A DNA stretch of 36,364 nucleotides, taken from positions 1 through 36,364 of the forward strand of contig LSSK01000430.1 of assembly GCA_001969505.1 (NCBI GenBank), in the 5' to 3' direction. Of the stretch, positions 10,866-21,587 are shown one piece after another (the first letter of the stretch is position 1; the number at the start of each line of letters is the position of its first letter). The position numbers were made by a program, and so were the translations under genes. Under the pieces are notes generated by a model that had not been told where the DNA came from, ran no database searches, and saw nothing but the letters and a program-made list of their open reading frames with translations. Source of the stretch: Zancudomyces culisetae (taxonomy: Eukaryota > Kickxellomycota > Harpellomycetes > Harpellales > Legeriomycetaceae).

Positions 10866-12388
10866 CTTTTATATATATATGCTCGTCTAAAAAATTGTAT
10901 TCAGAGTAAATGTTAATACTTGTGATTAAATATCGAATTTTCCTCTATTCGAATCTCGAGTGATTTTTAGTTGTTTTCGAATCCGATCAATTGTAAAAAT
11001 TGTTTTCCAAGATTTAAATGAATCTCTGAAAGCGCACTTGACAATAAAAAGCACCCTCACTCCAAAATGAAATTTAAAGGCTGCCTCATATATCATTGAC
11101 CTGTGAACCACCAGCATAAAACATCATACGTACATCAACGCTTAAGGATTTCTTAGTATCTATTGAAGTGATATACTTACCCCGAAAGTTCTACTTTGTT
11201 AGCACAATGAGAGATTGTTTTAGCTTTTTGTGTTTTATTTATTTTATTACCTCTTTTATCTACCCAATTGCATCTGCGTACTAATTGGCCAGTTTTTTTT
11301 AATTTTTTTCTCCCAATAAAAAACTGCAATAAATTGGAAATTCAGTACTAGGGCACCAGCTCAAAAGTACCAAATAAAATTCCACATTTTTAAGGAAACC
11401 AATCTGGCTGTTAGATATTTGAAACGCTTTGGTTTAAAGCATACCTTTGATGAGCAACATGGGCATCATACCGATTCCTCTTCTTTCCTTTTCTATATTG
11501 CGACGAACTACAAAACAAGTAATAAAAATGTATTTTATTTGAAAACTTGGTATCTAAATAATGAAATGTGCGCTTTCTTTGATATTGGGGCTGCGTAGTA
11601 GTTAAAATGATCCAAAACAGCGGTCTGGTATTGATACTTTGCCCCCCCTCCCCCTCCAAACCGCCTATAACACGGCCCTTCAGTCGGCCTTATGTACACC
11701 CATTGACTTGGTTGGGCGATAAAAAAGAAATAAGAAACTAATTGCTATTCGTTATCACTACTATCTCTCCACTTCTCTTTCCAAAATATAATGTCCCGTA
11801 CGTTCAAAAACATTATTTCAGGACATAAAGTGATTCCATGATTCAACAAGCACAATTACCTAAATAATACAAAATGAAATATAGTGAAATAAAACACGGA
11901 TAAACCTAAACCCAAGTTTGGTGTATATGTAAAGTTTTGTTTTTTGTTTTTCTTTGCCCTTCTTCCTACCTTTTTTCCCACTATCCTCCACCCTCTCTTT
12001 TATATTTCTTGCTAGAAGGGGGTAGAAACACGAAAATCACAATCCCATTTCAACATATTATGTTGCACTTTAAAGGTAAAAAAAATGGTTAATTAACAGC
12101 CAATAGGAAAATTACATGAACAAAGGGACCATTTAATTTCTGGCAACTTCCAAACTTCAATTATTTGAATGCTGGAAACAAGGTGTGCCACTATAGAACT
12201 ATAAAAAATTTTATATGAATACTAGTTGCATCATTCAAGTGGCTCCAACTAATATACGTAACCTTCAAATTGCAAACCGCACGTTTTGTTTTACAGGAAA
12301 GACCAGTCATAAAATAAGGATTTTTGCATTCCTTTTTTCCTCAAAAGAAATTATAAGTATCTAGAACGATAACAGTGTAACCATAGAG
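10866..12388. other. Divergent intergenic region between RPL29 and RER1; no firm gene
   Basis: About 1.5 kb, AT-rich. The minus strand has several open blocks at 11659-11411 and 11117-10926 and good donor-like sites (GGGTAAGTAT near 11175). Joining them needs CAG acceptors, which no firm gene in this window uses, and the product resembles nothing known. The region should carry both promoters. Confidence 0.4.
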
Positions 12389-13254
12389 ATGTCGAACTCA
12401 GACACTGATAAATTGGTATCGAGAAACCAGAGCCCACTCAAATCTTTGTCAATAGTAAGTATCCAATTCCCATTACTCTGATAGCTACACCTTTTTTTAC
12501 ACACCGTTTCTGGGGGGTTTTTTGTGCCACATTCATTGCATTTACTTGCTGCATAGCCACAACCATTTTCAAACCCACTTACCATTTCAATTAATTAACG
12601 AGACAATTACAACACTCTGAGATCTTGAATAAAAATAAATAGCGCTACCAAGCATTCCTGGACAACATCACAGGCGCTATCACTGGAAGATGGATATTTA
12701 CTATCATCAGTCTACTGTTGTTTATTGCTAGGATATTGACTGTTCAGGGTTGGTATATAATTGCATATGGCCTGGGGATATATCTACTGAATCTGTTCTT
12801 GGCATTCTTATCCCCCAAGTTTGAACCAGAGATTGTTGAGGAGGATGAAGACGGACCAGGACTGCTTCCCGTAAATAATGATGACGATTTTAAACCATTT
12901 ATTAGGAGACTACCTGAATTTAAATTTTGGTAAGTTTGAATATATCGAATTATCTCACGACACACGACGTGTACATTCATGATGGGTATAAAAAATGTTT
13001 ATCATTTTTGAACAGTATGACATAACTTGAAGAAAATTCTGGCTAAATTTAGGTTGAATTCAACTTATGCAATCCTAATCTCGATCTCCTGTACATTCTT
13101 CAGCTTTCTCGATGTACCAGTATTCTGGCCTATCCTTCTATTTTACTGGGTATTTTTGGTTGTTCTCACCATGAGAAGACAAATAGCACATATGATAAAA
13201 TATAAATATATCCCATTTTCTAACTATGGTAAGAAGAGATACACGAACCAATAG
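12389..13254 (+). CDS. RER1: Rer1, Golgi-to-ER retrieval receptor
   Basis: Three exons, 12389-12454, 12643-12929 and 13053-13254, give 184 aa, matching the usual 185-200 aa. Exon 2 opens with [14 protein letters not shown] and carries [25 protein letters not shown], a near-perfect family signature, then a DEDGPGLLP loop and [11 protein letters not shown]. The last Trp codon is split TG/G. Exon 3 continues [27 protein letters not shown] and [16 protein letters not shown]. Rer1 is a four-span Golgi membrane protein that returns ER membrane proteins and unassembled subunits via COPI. Introns are 188 and 123 bp. An apparent longer exon 3 reading back to 13021 is excluded: exon 3 starts after a TTTAG acceptor, which restores exact family spacing. 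Confidence 0.95.
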
Positions 13255-13437
13255 TTTTGGGATAGATATTAATCAGTTAAAGACAGAGTTTTCTATTTAA
13301 ATCCTAGCGATGTTATCTGTTTTTTCATTTTTATTTACATTCATTCTAACTTAATATGTAAATTTAAAATTCGTCAATAAAACACTGCCAGCCCAGGATT
13401 TTGCCCAACATCTCCACTTGTTGGTACTGTTTTTAGA

Positions 13438-13780
13438 ATGAACACAAAGAAAAACGAAAAAGGGGGTAGATATGATGTATATACTTGATCTGCTCAACAG
13501 CCCTTTGCAATAGACATGACGACAATTTCCGGTCCACTTGTATCTGGGAACAGCACCCTTGCTTATTACATGCTTGTTTGTATTATATACGATCTCTACT
13601 CTAATATATAGTTTTTTAAACTACCCAGGCTACCATTATTTCTTTTTATCTGTGTTAATCATGGGATATACCTATACTTACACCAAGATGTTTTATGCAG
13701 ACTTATCATTTGAAATAAACGAGTTTGTCTTCATCACGCCAGCTATTCTTATGTTAACCCATCATTTAATTGGTCTGTGA
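13438..13780 (+). CDS. Possible small multi-span membrane protein (start and splicing uncertain)
   Basis: The frame from about 13520 to 13780 encodes about 85 residues dominated by two or three hydrophobic segments (LITCLFVLYTISTLIY; a Tyr-rich FLSVLIMGYTYTYTKMF; FITPAILMLTHHLIGL). No in-frame ATG opens it. One model starts at ATG 13438, uses a donor at 13466 and an acceptor after AACAG at 13553, giving about 84 aa in frame. That acceptor is CAG, unlike every firm intron here, so the model is weak. I do not recognise the family. It lies 180 bp after RER1 on the same strand. It may be a chance ORF in T-rich DNA. Confidence 0.28.
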
Positions 13781-13945
13781 TCCACTCTTACAAAATAGCC
13801 GACTATTAGCTGAACATTTCTACTATTTATTGTTCATGAAACAAAGCTTGACACTGCCTATTTTTAAAAACATTTCTTAAAGCTCTTTAAACTTTACAAT
13901 CAACGTGCTAACACAGTATTATACTGCGGCAGAAACAAACCAAAT

Positions 13946-14347
13946 ATGAAACAGAGTCAAGAAACTATCACTCCGCCTAGCTATGAGGAGGCCACCTCTT
14001 CACCACCACCTTGTGCCAGTAACTACCTTTTTATAGTCATTTTTCTAGCGACTTTATTTTTTCGAAACAGTTATCTATATAAATACGCACCTAAAAAGAA
14101 GCATATATTATAGCGACAACATGAAAATGTTTGAATAGACAAAACTCCAGTACCTCATATGAGCGATACTGTTCCGTTGCTTAGCGAAACCATACATGTG
14201 CAGACGCCTACCCCGGTCGAAACTGCGACTTCACAGATTGTAATAATTGAACGAGAAGGAATAGTGCCCCACAACAGTTGTTGTTGTTGTATATGCCACA
14301 AGACTTATTTATTTCATTATTTGTGCATTTTATGTTGTGTACGCTAG
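13946..14347 (+). CDS. Small PPxY-motif protein with Cys-rich C-terminal tail
   Basis: Model: exons 13946-14018 and 14139-14347, 120-bp intron (GTAACT..ATAG), 93 aa. Exon 1 gives MKQSQETITPPSYEEA, with a PPxY motif of the kind bound by WW domains of Nedd4/Rsp5 ubiquitin ligases. Exon 2 continues in frame through an acidic, Thr-rich middle (VPLLSETIH) to a tail with four consecutive cysteines, then CHKTYLFHYLCILCC, which could be palmitoylated or membrane-embedded. The acceptor fits the window's TAG rule. If the intron is retained, exon 1 reads on to 14113 and gives a 55-aa protein with the same PPxY head and one hydrophobic span (FIVIFLATLFF). The family is not recognised; a LITAF- or CYSTM-like role is conceivable but unproven. 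Confidence 0.45.
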
Positions 14348-15409
14348 AGTAGACATGCTATCTGGGCATTACCTGGTATGTTCAAATGGGCTCACATTTA
14401 AAGTCTATATACCTCGGTATTTAACGATTATTTTTCTTAACTCTGATAGCCACAAACTCTCAGTATAACGAGTGAGATTTCATCCAGCTTTACATGACTT
14501 TCAAATTAAGCAAACCCACAAAAAAAAGGAGAACCAAAAGACTAAAAAACTAAAAAACGCGTAGTACATAGTTTCTGGCGCGCTTATTACAAAATGGGAA
14601 TATACACTATGTTTATATGTTATCATGATGAGCACATATACCAAGGGTTATACAAGCAGGGAAAAAACACAGTACCCACACCATTTCATCTGGAAAAAGC
14701 TCGCTGTCCACCTTATACCATGGCAAGCACAGCTATACCACCTGGTTAGATTCGCAGCAGCACGCATATAATAAACTCGCCAATAAAAAAGTGTAGTTGA
14801 TATTGCACTTGCTAACACCGTTTTGCTTGAATCCAAAACCACTATCTCTCTTGGTTTTGGCGGAGCTATACCTTCGAGCGCCCTTATCGGCATTTCGCTT
14901 ATAAAATAATTTTTTTATCCAAAAACTAGCTTTTAGTTTAAATACAAGTCAAATAACAGTAACAGGATTAAAAACCAACCATATCTAACAACTTAACGCT
15001 TTTGAGAACATGTTTAACCAAAAGTGACCCCCTGCATAATCATTTTACAACAAAAACAGTGTCTTATTTCTTCTTTACTGGAGAAACCTTTTGTTTATAA
15101 AACCGCATCCTTCTAAAAGTTTTTTTTTAGCGAATTAATATGTAAAAAAGAAGTTATTAGGCATTTATCCAGATTCTAGATGCACCTTAAAAGCTAACGG
15201 TTTTATATATAGGTACCGAATGTATAGACCTATACATATATTATACTGTCTATAAAAATGACTTCATAACTTCTCATACTTGCTATGTAGAAAAGTTTTT
15301 TGGCGGTGCCCTAATTTACGTTTGTGTGTGTGTGTGTTTGTAGTTAGCATTTGAGTAAATTTTTTCGAATGAGCATAAACGTCATATGTGTACAAAAATT
15401 TAAAAAAAA
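14348..15409. other. Intergenic region with one doubtful minus-strand ORF
   Basis: Convergent 3' flank of the PPxY gene and the EMI1-like gene. Apart from the ORF at 14648-14893 and a short (GT)n run at 15323-15337, I see only AT-rich sequence. Confidence 0.45.
14648..14893 (-). CDS. Doubtful small ORF with a protein-like N-terminus
   Basis: 81 codons from ATG 14893. The first 48 residues look protein-like: MPIRALEGIAPPKPREIVV, then a hydrophobic stretch (VLASAISTTLFYW) and basic residues, as in small mitochondrial membrane proteins. The remainder is Cys/Trp-rich and less convincing; a donor-like GGTATAAG occurs near 14717. No family was recognised and no supporting neighbour exists. Listed as a candidate only. 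Confidence 0.22.
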   Translation of the reverse strand: MPIRALEGIAPPKPREIVVLDSSKTVLASAISTTLFYWRVYYMRAAANLTRWYSCACHGIRWTASFFQMKWCGYCVFSLLV

Positions 15410-15959
15410 TTACTCTCTGCGCGTCCATATGTCATTTAGATTTGGTTTGGATTCTTTTTTTTCCTGTAGTTCGTCATTAAATTGCTTAATAGCAGCCTAT
15501 ATAATACCAAGAATATAGCAATGTTGACGAGCCTCCAATTAATTTGCACATATTAATATAAATGTAGATTCTACAATTTGTAGGACTAAATACTAAAGTA
15601 AATACCTCTCTTTGCTCGCTCGAGTAAAGCTTAACTTTGGAGCAGAGCTTCAGCTTATCCCAATACTGGCTGCAATTTTGCTTCTTTCCGTATCTGTAAA
15701 TGCTTTTTAGTTGCTTTCCTACAGCTATTATTGGAAAATCATTTATACGCCTCTTAATTATAGTGTTATATTGTCAATGCCTATTTTTTTCATTGTCTCA
15801 AAGCGTTCATTCTAGTAAAATAAAAAGGAACGACTATTGTCAAAATCTCAACTTACTCCAACAGTATAACAGTTGATCGAAAGCTTCACCAGCTTTACAT
15901 TCGGTTTCGCTACCTTTGCCCTCCTCCCAATCGATTTTAAAATCCTTTTCTTCCGACAT
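15410..15959 (-). CDS. EMI1: Emi1-like DUF3128 protein (small CHCH-type Cys protein)
   Basis: Three short exons, 15959-15857, 15724-15606 and 15496-15410, give 102 aa. Exon 1 ends ECKAGEAFDQLLYCW; exon 2 supplies VGKQLKSIYRYGKKQNC and a CSQYWDKLKLC Cx9C pair; exon 3 ends DIWTRRE. The order Cys-x-x-x-FD, IYRYG, Cx9C and a terminal W-x-x-RE matches the DUF3128 family that includes yeast Emi1. Yeast Emi1 was found through early meiotic induction and is linked to respiration; the molecular role is not established. The twin-Cys layout suggests mitochondrial intermembrane-space proteins. Introns are 132 and 109 bp, GTA..ATAG. It is divergent from SGT1 with 427 bp between starts. The symbol is by family only. 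Confidence 0.85.
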
Positions 15960-16386
15960 TTCTGTACACGGCACTACTATCTCCTAATTATCTACAGATA
16001 TCACAAATACCAAGTTGACTTTTGAGTTGATTTAGTGGTGGATAGGCTTTGTAAAATGAAAATGTTCTCTAAATTTGATTTTCAGGGCGATTTAAGATTG
16101 AGATTTTTTTTTTACTTTAGTGACACCTATTTATCCAATAAACCTGTACAAAAATAACCCCATTAATAACAAAGCTATTGGCTTTTTCCTATGGTTTCAT
16201 TCATCAAACCTTCCTGTTAAGCTTTTAATTTAATTTGAATCGCCATTTTTGTCAATGTTTATTTATTTTAGCGATTTCTCTTCTATCAATTAGTACATCG
16301 AACTCATCGATAGAACAAAGTAAAATAAAACAAAACAGATAGATCGAAAACTCCCACTGAATCGAAATAAAAGTCAGACACATATA
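15960..16386. promoter_or_regulatory. Bidirectional promoter region between EMI1-like gene and SGT1
   Basis: 427 bp separate the two divergent start codons, so both promoters and leaders must lie here or overlap. It is AT-rich with long T tracts. I can point to no specific factor site. Confidence 0.4.
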
Positions 16387-17859
16387 ATGAACACACCAAA
16401 AGCCAAAGCTTATTATATCGAGGGAATCGATGCGTATTTTGAGGATGATTACAAAAAGGCTCTTTCCTGTTTCGATAGTTTAGTCAGTCTTGATAACAAT
16501 AACACTGGGGCACTACTTAAAAGAGCTTATACGTACAACAAGTTGGGTAAAAAGGCAGAAGCGATTGAGGATCTAAAGCGACTGGTTTCGATTTCACATG
16601 ATAACCAAGAACTCCTTGGGGTACACTATAAATCTCTTGTCCAGCTAGGGTAAGTGCTTGGCCATCACTCAAAGAGCAACACATAACAGCTTTTAATCAT
16701 TAACCTGTTACAAGTTCGTATTACTTAATGGTTATTTAACATTGGAAAACATATAACATATAATAGAAAATGGCTATTTGAAGAAAAGAGATATGAATCT
16801 GCAATAGCGATGCTTTTGAATGCAAAGAGAATCAACCCTGGAGACCAAGATTTAGCTCACTACATAGAAAAGATCCGAGGTACTCATCTAATTTGCAGTG
16901 TTCTTTTTTCGCTATTATTTATTTGTTGTGTAAACTAAATATTCTTTTATAATTTTTTTCCCAAATAGTTAAACTCGAAAGTACTCAGGATATAAGCTTG
17001 AAAAAGCTTGACATTGACTGCTCATACTTACCGCAAAAGCCTAGGTATACTTTTAACACGAAATGTTTTCTTTTAAGTACAAAATCCCAAAGTGCAAACT
17101 AATAGTTATACTGTCCTGTCTATAGGTACGAGTATTACCAAAATAATCAATACATCACAATTGAGATATTCTGCAAAAACGTTGTTTCTTCGAGTGCTCA
17201 CATAAAAATAAACACAAATTCTGTAAGTTCCGTGTCATTGGCTGTGCGGATCGCCTTCCTTAGCTTTTACTAACATAATGATGGTGTTTCATGTACTATT
17301 AGCTGCACGTGAGTTTTAGAACCGGGGAGGGTCGTGAAATTTCGTATGCTTTTAATCCCTTACGGCACGATGTTGACCCAACCCAGTCAGAATATAGGAT
17401 TCTATCTACAAAAATTGAAATCAAATTGAAAAAGCAAGTCTTAGGGCTCTTTTGGGATTCCATCGAAGCGTTAAAAACAGTAATAGGAAAAGATCCTGTG
17501 TCAGGTAATATTTGTGTTCTTAAACGTATTTATGCCCAGGTCCTCTTTTTGAGTTCTACTTAACTTATTTTGATGTAATCTACCTGATAGCATATCCAAC
17601 TTCAAACCAACGATCAAAAAATTGGGATGCGCTATCTAAAGAGATTGAAAAACAAGAAGCAGCAAATGTGGAAAGTGAAGACGTGCACAGATTTTTTGAG
17701 ACTATATACAAAGATGCTGATAGCGATGCTCGTCGTGCAATGGTCAAAAGCTATGTGGAAAGCAATGGTACCACACTCTCTACCAACTGGGATGATGTAA
17801 AAAAGAGGAAAGTTGAGCCTAACCCACCAGAAGGGATGGTTTCGAAGAGATACGACTAA
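16387..17859 (+). CDS. SGT1: Sgt1, SCF/HSP90 co-chaperone
   Basis: Six exons, 16387-16649, 16767-16879, 16969-17044, 17126-17222, 17303-17504 and 17591-17859, give 339 aa. Residues 1-125 form TPR repeats (AKAYYIEGIDAYFEDDYKKA; ALLKRAYTYNKLG; a third in exon 2). Residues about 152-233 are a CS domain, opening YEYYQNNQYITIEIFCKN and ending LSTKIEIKLKK, a family hallmark. Residues 251-339 are the SGS domain: YPTSN..KNWD, FFETIYKDADSDARRAM, TLSTNWDDVKKRKVEPNPP. Sgt1 links Skp1 to HSP90 and is needed for kinetochore and SCF ligase assembly. The introns are short (117, 89, 81, 80, 86 bp), all GTA..TAG. The GTG at 17309 and ATG at 17668 are internal to exons, not starts. Confidence 0.94.
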
Positions 17860-18367
17860 CTCTCATTTTTTTTCACTTCTACATAGATCTGCTCCATCCT
17901 TGGACCTGTTTTTACCTTTTTCGCAGCAATATGTAGTCTATGTTTTATATATCTTTACTAGCTTATTATCCAATGCTTGAGCGAGTGAGCTTACTCGAGT
18001 ATTGTGTCGAATTTGGCTTTACAATTAGAATCTTCTTACAACTCACTGTTTGTAGGTTTATCTCAAAATATTTTGATACGCAATCTTCATTGAAACTTGG
18101 TGGAGCACAACTCTTTTATAGAATATAACAGTTTCCCAAACACAGTAGTTTAAACTTACTGAAGGACTGAAACAAACAAAAAACAAATACCTGTCAACCT
18201 GCTATAGTCAACTCGCTTCTTATATAAAAGTTTATTTATAGTAAAATCTAGCGCCAATAAACGATATACTAGTTAGTCGCATTTGTATGCACAAATGGAT
18301 GGCCACCAAGGGGGTTTTTTTTTACTGAAAAAAAAAAACACTATACACCCTTTTTTAGCCCTATTAA
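17860..18367. other. Convergent intergenic region after SGT1
   Basis: 508 bp between two convergent genes. A 62-codon ORF at 17940-18128 has no resemblance to known proteins. Poly-T and poly-A runs at about 18315-18342 lie by the two 3' ends. Nothing else was seen. Confidence 0.5.
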
Positions 18368-19306
18368 CTAGCGCCTACGTATAGTAACTGTAGAGTGAAT
18401 CGTTGTGAATACAACTTTATGTGCTGTCGTGGTTGTGGCAGTTGATACAGTGGTTCTATTTATAGAAGAAACCGTCGAAGTCGGCAGTGTACTTGTCATA
18501 ACAAAAGTAGACGTTTTAGTTGTGGTAGTGGATGTTGTAGTCGGCACTGCGGTTCCAAAAGTAAATGATGTCTCTGTAGTAGTTGAGGTAGTAGTATCAA
18601 CTGTGCTTTTGAGTGTCGTCGGAATCAGCACTGTGAACACCGATGTTGCTGTTTGAGTTTTTATACTTGTAACCGTTACAGTCGCCAGTTCTGACTTTGT
18701 GTTTGTCACAACCACAGTTACTGGCTCAATTGGTGTCCCATCAGGAGCTATCAGCTTACGGGTTATTGTTATGTTTGAAAAGGTCACTTTTCCACTTTCT
18801 GAGTACAAATGCAAATACCTGAACTTTGGTAATGGCGAATTGTCGGTGTATTTTGCAACTGTGACAGCAACAGGATTGGTTACAGAGGAACCCGTTCCCA
18901 TTGTGATTCTTCCATAATTGTCTATAACTATTCCAAGGGTCTGGGCTTTTAAACTGGGTAAAGGTTGTCCTGAGGCAAGCAAGGCACCTGCGGCTCCCTT
19001 TGCAATTCCCGAGGCTTCTGTAGATGAAAACTTCAGTTCATAAATATCTGGAACAAGAGTTTGGTCTGAAGAAAAACCGGCGTACAGCACCTTTCCATCC
19101 CAACTACTATCCAGTTGCATCCCTATAGTCAATTGAATTCTACTCATGTCTCCATAGGTGTCAACATATAGGTCTTGTATATTATCATTCGCAATATCTC
19201 TATTTGGAAACTTTGCTTGGAGATCAGGACTTATATCGTATTGCCCGAGCACCTGCATTGTAACAATACAAAGCGAAAATACTGCGACCTGAAAAAGCTT
19301 GTGCAT
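18368..19306 (-). CDS. Secreted Thr-rich protein with one farnesoic acid O-methyltransferase-like domain
   Basis: Single exon, 312 aa. Residues 1-21 are a clear signal peptide (MHKLFQVAVFSLCIV..VLG). Residues about 45-183 form a beta-rich domain with YELKFSS..ASGIAKG, a GALLASGQPL turn, LGIVIDNYGRITMGTG and a closing YTDNSPLPKFRYLHLYSESGKVTF. This pattern resembles the Methyltransf_FA domain, named after insect farnesoic acid O-methyltransferase but common in secreted proteins without shown enzyme activity. The C-terminal 115 residues are Thr/Ser-rich and probably O-mannosylated, ending in basic IRRR rather than a GPI signal. The domain is shared with the protein at 23335-24882, so the two are paralogues by domain. 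Likely a cell-wall or extracellular protein; ligand unknown. Confidence 0.75.
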   Translation of the reverse strand: MHKLFQVAVFSLCIVTMQVLGQYDISPDLQAKFPNRDIANDNIQDLYVDTYGDMSRIQLTIGMQLDSSWDGKVLYAGFSSDQTLVPDIYELKFSSTEASGIAKGAAGALLASGQPLPSLKAQTLGIVIDNYGRITMGTGSSVTNPVAVTVAKYTDNSPLPKFRYLHLYSESGKVTFSNITITRKLIAPDGTPIEPVTVVVTNTKSELATVTVTSIKTQTATSVFTVLIPTTLKSTVDTTTSTTTETSFTFGTAVPTTTSTTTTKTSTFVMTSTLPTSTVSSINRTTVSTATTTTAHKVVFTTIHSTVTIRRR

Positions 19307-21119
19307 TTTTTTTCCTCTATTGTTTCTATAGTATTATCGATGGTTTTGGGGGGCTAATATTGTTCCTATTGAGTTGATTATCAAGGTTATCTGGTGTGCT
19401 ATAGTTTATACTATGCCACTTTGTATAATAATAACTGCTTGCGTTTAAATTTGTCTTTAATATTCCAAGCTATTTAGTTATACGAGAATAAACAGTTGGT
19501 AAATATGTATTGAGATAATACCAGTAATGCCACTTGAGTGTTTCTTTTATTAGCTATATAAGATAAACTTATTAAATGTGTAAAAATAAAAAAAGTAGCA
19601 GCACAGTTGGGCATGGCTTTGCAATAACTAGTATCGCTATTTGAATATTTCAGGATTCTACCTGCCAGTTCTTTGACTCTACTTGACGCAGCATTATAAT
19701 TTGCGTTAATTACACGATTCTGGATATGTGTTCCTAGAACATTCTAGACGCTCAGCTTTTTGAAATTCCTTGCATTTTATTCCTTTGAACCTATAAAAAC
19801 TGATCTACGAGTTGGAAGATCAAAAAAAGGAAAGAATACAATTCTAGAGCGCTTTGGTTTAAAGTGTTTCCAGCTCCAAGCATGCTCTGCGAAAGGCCAA
19901 AGTTAATATCATGCAGTGGATTGAAAAATGACAATAGCCTTAAAATTTTGAGTGTTGGTGTGCAAATCCAATGGGGCCCTCACCAACTTTTCTTTTGCAT
20001 TGCGAATGTTTACCGACGCTTTCAAACTCCTGTTCTGTGAACGTTTTCTCCTTTCGTTTCAAAGCTAGAAGATAAAATCGATGCTAGTCAATGTAAGAAG
20101 AGCGAATAATGTTCAGCAATTAACTTGTAAAATCTTGTGCATACTACTGTTATAATCGCTGTACCAGGGTTACTTGTGATAACTCCAAAAAAAAAAATTG
20201 TGGAGAAGTTGAACCGGAAATGGAAAAGAAAGTGCTATCACAGCAACTAGCTTGTTCTCGTAGTATTTTGGATCAAATGGTTGTTGTTTTTAAAATAAAT
20301 TCAGGACCTTTTCTATTCTTTTGGCAGAGCTTCGCTACGCAAGAGAGAGTAGTGTCTTTATCGGCGTTTTAATGTACGCCAAGGTATATGAGTGTCACTT
20401 TGTACATCAGTTAATATTTCGTAACTAACCTGCCCCAAAATTGATCATCACGACATTCAAACGTTTTATGCATACAATACATCCCAAGCTGCATATAGCT
20501 ATAGAATTTTTTTTGTTCATTCACCCTCTTCAAACATAAGACTATTTAGCCTGTCAGTATGATTTGGTCATTCTTTTTTTCAACAGTAAAACAGTAAAAC
20601 AGTATATTGGCTTAGGTAGGTGGTATGCCTGTTGCGACACATTTTATTTACCATGTATTCACAGTAGCGTCGCTACTCAACTAACATAACATTACAGGCC
20701 TGATATCATTCAGTATTAGGAAATAATGCTGGATTATAGACCTAGGACAACAGCTTTTTTTTCATAAACACAACAGTGTACGTTGGAAATGTTTTCTCTG
20801 TTCGCCTCTGCCTTCTTTCTAATCACTCATCTCTGTACCCCTCCCCCCCTCCTCTCCCTGAAAAAAACCTTAGAAACCTTTCCTTTCGATATTTTTGCAT
20901 CAAATTACAAATAGATAAGTTTATATTTAAACAAAAAGTAAAAGATGAGGTCGATGTCAATATCGGAAAACAGGTTGCTATGCTAACAAATACTGTGTTA
21001 AAATGGCTGTGGTTAAAATTTTTTGTTCGATTCAAATATACATTTCGAGGCAACAAATACCGAAATCTCAAAGACCATAACTTATTTTTATCTTCATCGT
21101 GTTTTGGAAGACCCCATCC
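19307..21119. other. Long intergenic region with possible undefined minus-strand exons
   Basis: About 1.8 kb. On the minus strand a candidate exon begins after a TCTAG acceptor near 20066 and reads about 40 codons (LKRKEKTFTEQEFESVGK..); another open stretch ends at a GCAG/GTTAGT donor-like site near 20436. I could not connect them or match a family. A plus-strand ORF at 20776-21183 overlaps LSM6 exon 3 in antisense and is treated as chance. Confidence 0.4.
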
Positions 21120-21587
21120 TCAATCCAGTGAAATGTACAAAACTATTTTGTTTTTGGAAACACATTATATTGAGCCCATTTAAATAATATATACATTTAG
21201 CATAAGTAAACAAAAACGATTTTACCATTGTTTCCGCGCAAAAAGGCGTCACCATACTTATTTTTAAGCACACCATCGACATATTCTTCCGTATTTTCTA
21301 GAGCTATGTTCATGTAGCCATCTAAGCATGCCAAAGTGCCTAAAAAGATTAACCAAGTTGCCTTGTTAGTAGTAGTGTATACCGAATTTGTAATAAAATT
21401 TCAGAGTACTGAACTTAGCCTGGACCATTTTTCCCCATTTTCCAACTTAAATCTCGATTGTATATAAATTGTCTATAAATTCAATACCTTTATAATCAAC
21501 ACCTGTATTTAAACGAACGATTACCTGATTTCCCATAATCAATTTAAGAAAATCAGCTGGTGTTTTTGAGCCTCCCGAAACCTCCAT
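21120..21587 (-). CDS. LSM6: U6 snRNA-associated Sm-like protein LSm6
   Basis: Three exons, 21587-21488, 21339-21226 and 21142-21120, give 78 aa. Exon 1 ends VIVRLNTGVDYKG; exon 2 reads TLACLDGYMNIALENTEEY and NKYGDAFLRGNN; the 23-nt exon 3 adds VLYISLD. The Sm1 and Sm2 motifs are almost identical to LSm6 of other eukaryotes, including the diagnostic CLDGYMNIAL. LSm6 is in both the nuclear Lsm2-8 ring, which binds the U6 3' oligo-U tail, and the cytoplasmic Lsm1-7 ring that promotes decapping. Introns are 148 and 83 bp, ending TTAG and ATAG. Skipping the tiny last exon would remove the RNA-binding Sm2 strand, so it is confidently included. Confidence 0.95.

Noticed and set aside
11171-11180. 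ATACTTACC resembling the 5' end of U1 snRNA
   Set aside because: The following bases do not continue U1 sequence or fold; on the other strand it is merely a GTAAGTAT donor-like site.
10926-11659. Chain of minus-strand open blocks with good donor-like sites that can be joined in frame into a Lys-rich protein
   Set aside because: The joins need CAG acceptors (none used by the 24 firm introns), the product matches no family, and A-rich DNA readily gives Lys/Asn/Ile-rich open frames.
11424-19865. A 15-base sequence CGCTTTGGTTTAAAG present at about 11427 and 19851
   Set aside because: Flanks share no further identity and a 15-mer repeat is not surprising by chance in 36 kb of AT-biased DNA; not evidence of a mobile element.
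20440-20480. GTGATGA and CTGA boxes on the minus strand suggesting a C/D snoRNA
   Set aside because: No terminal stem or recognisable guide element; both boxes are short and common by chance.
19930-20500. Minus-strand exon-like pieces (a MHKTFECRDDQFW stretch before a GTTAGT site; a KRKEKTFTEQEFESV stretch after a TCTAG)
   Set aside because: A COA6- or LSm-like identity was considered, but the remaining conserved residues could not be found and the phases could not be joined convincingly.
20776-21183. 135-codon plus-strand ORF
   Set aside because: It overlaps LSM6 exon 3 in antisense and has no family resemblance or coding-like composition.
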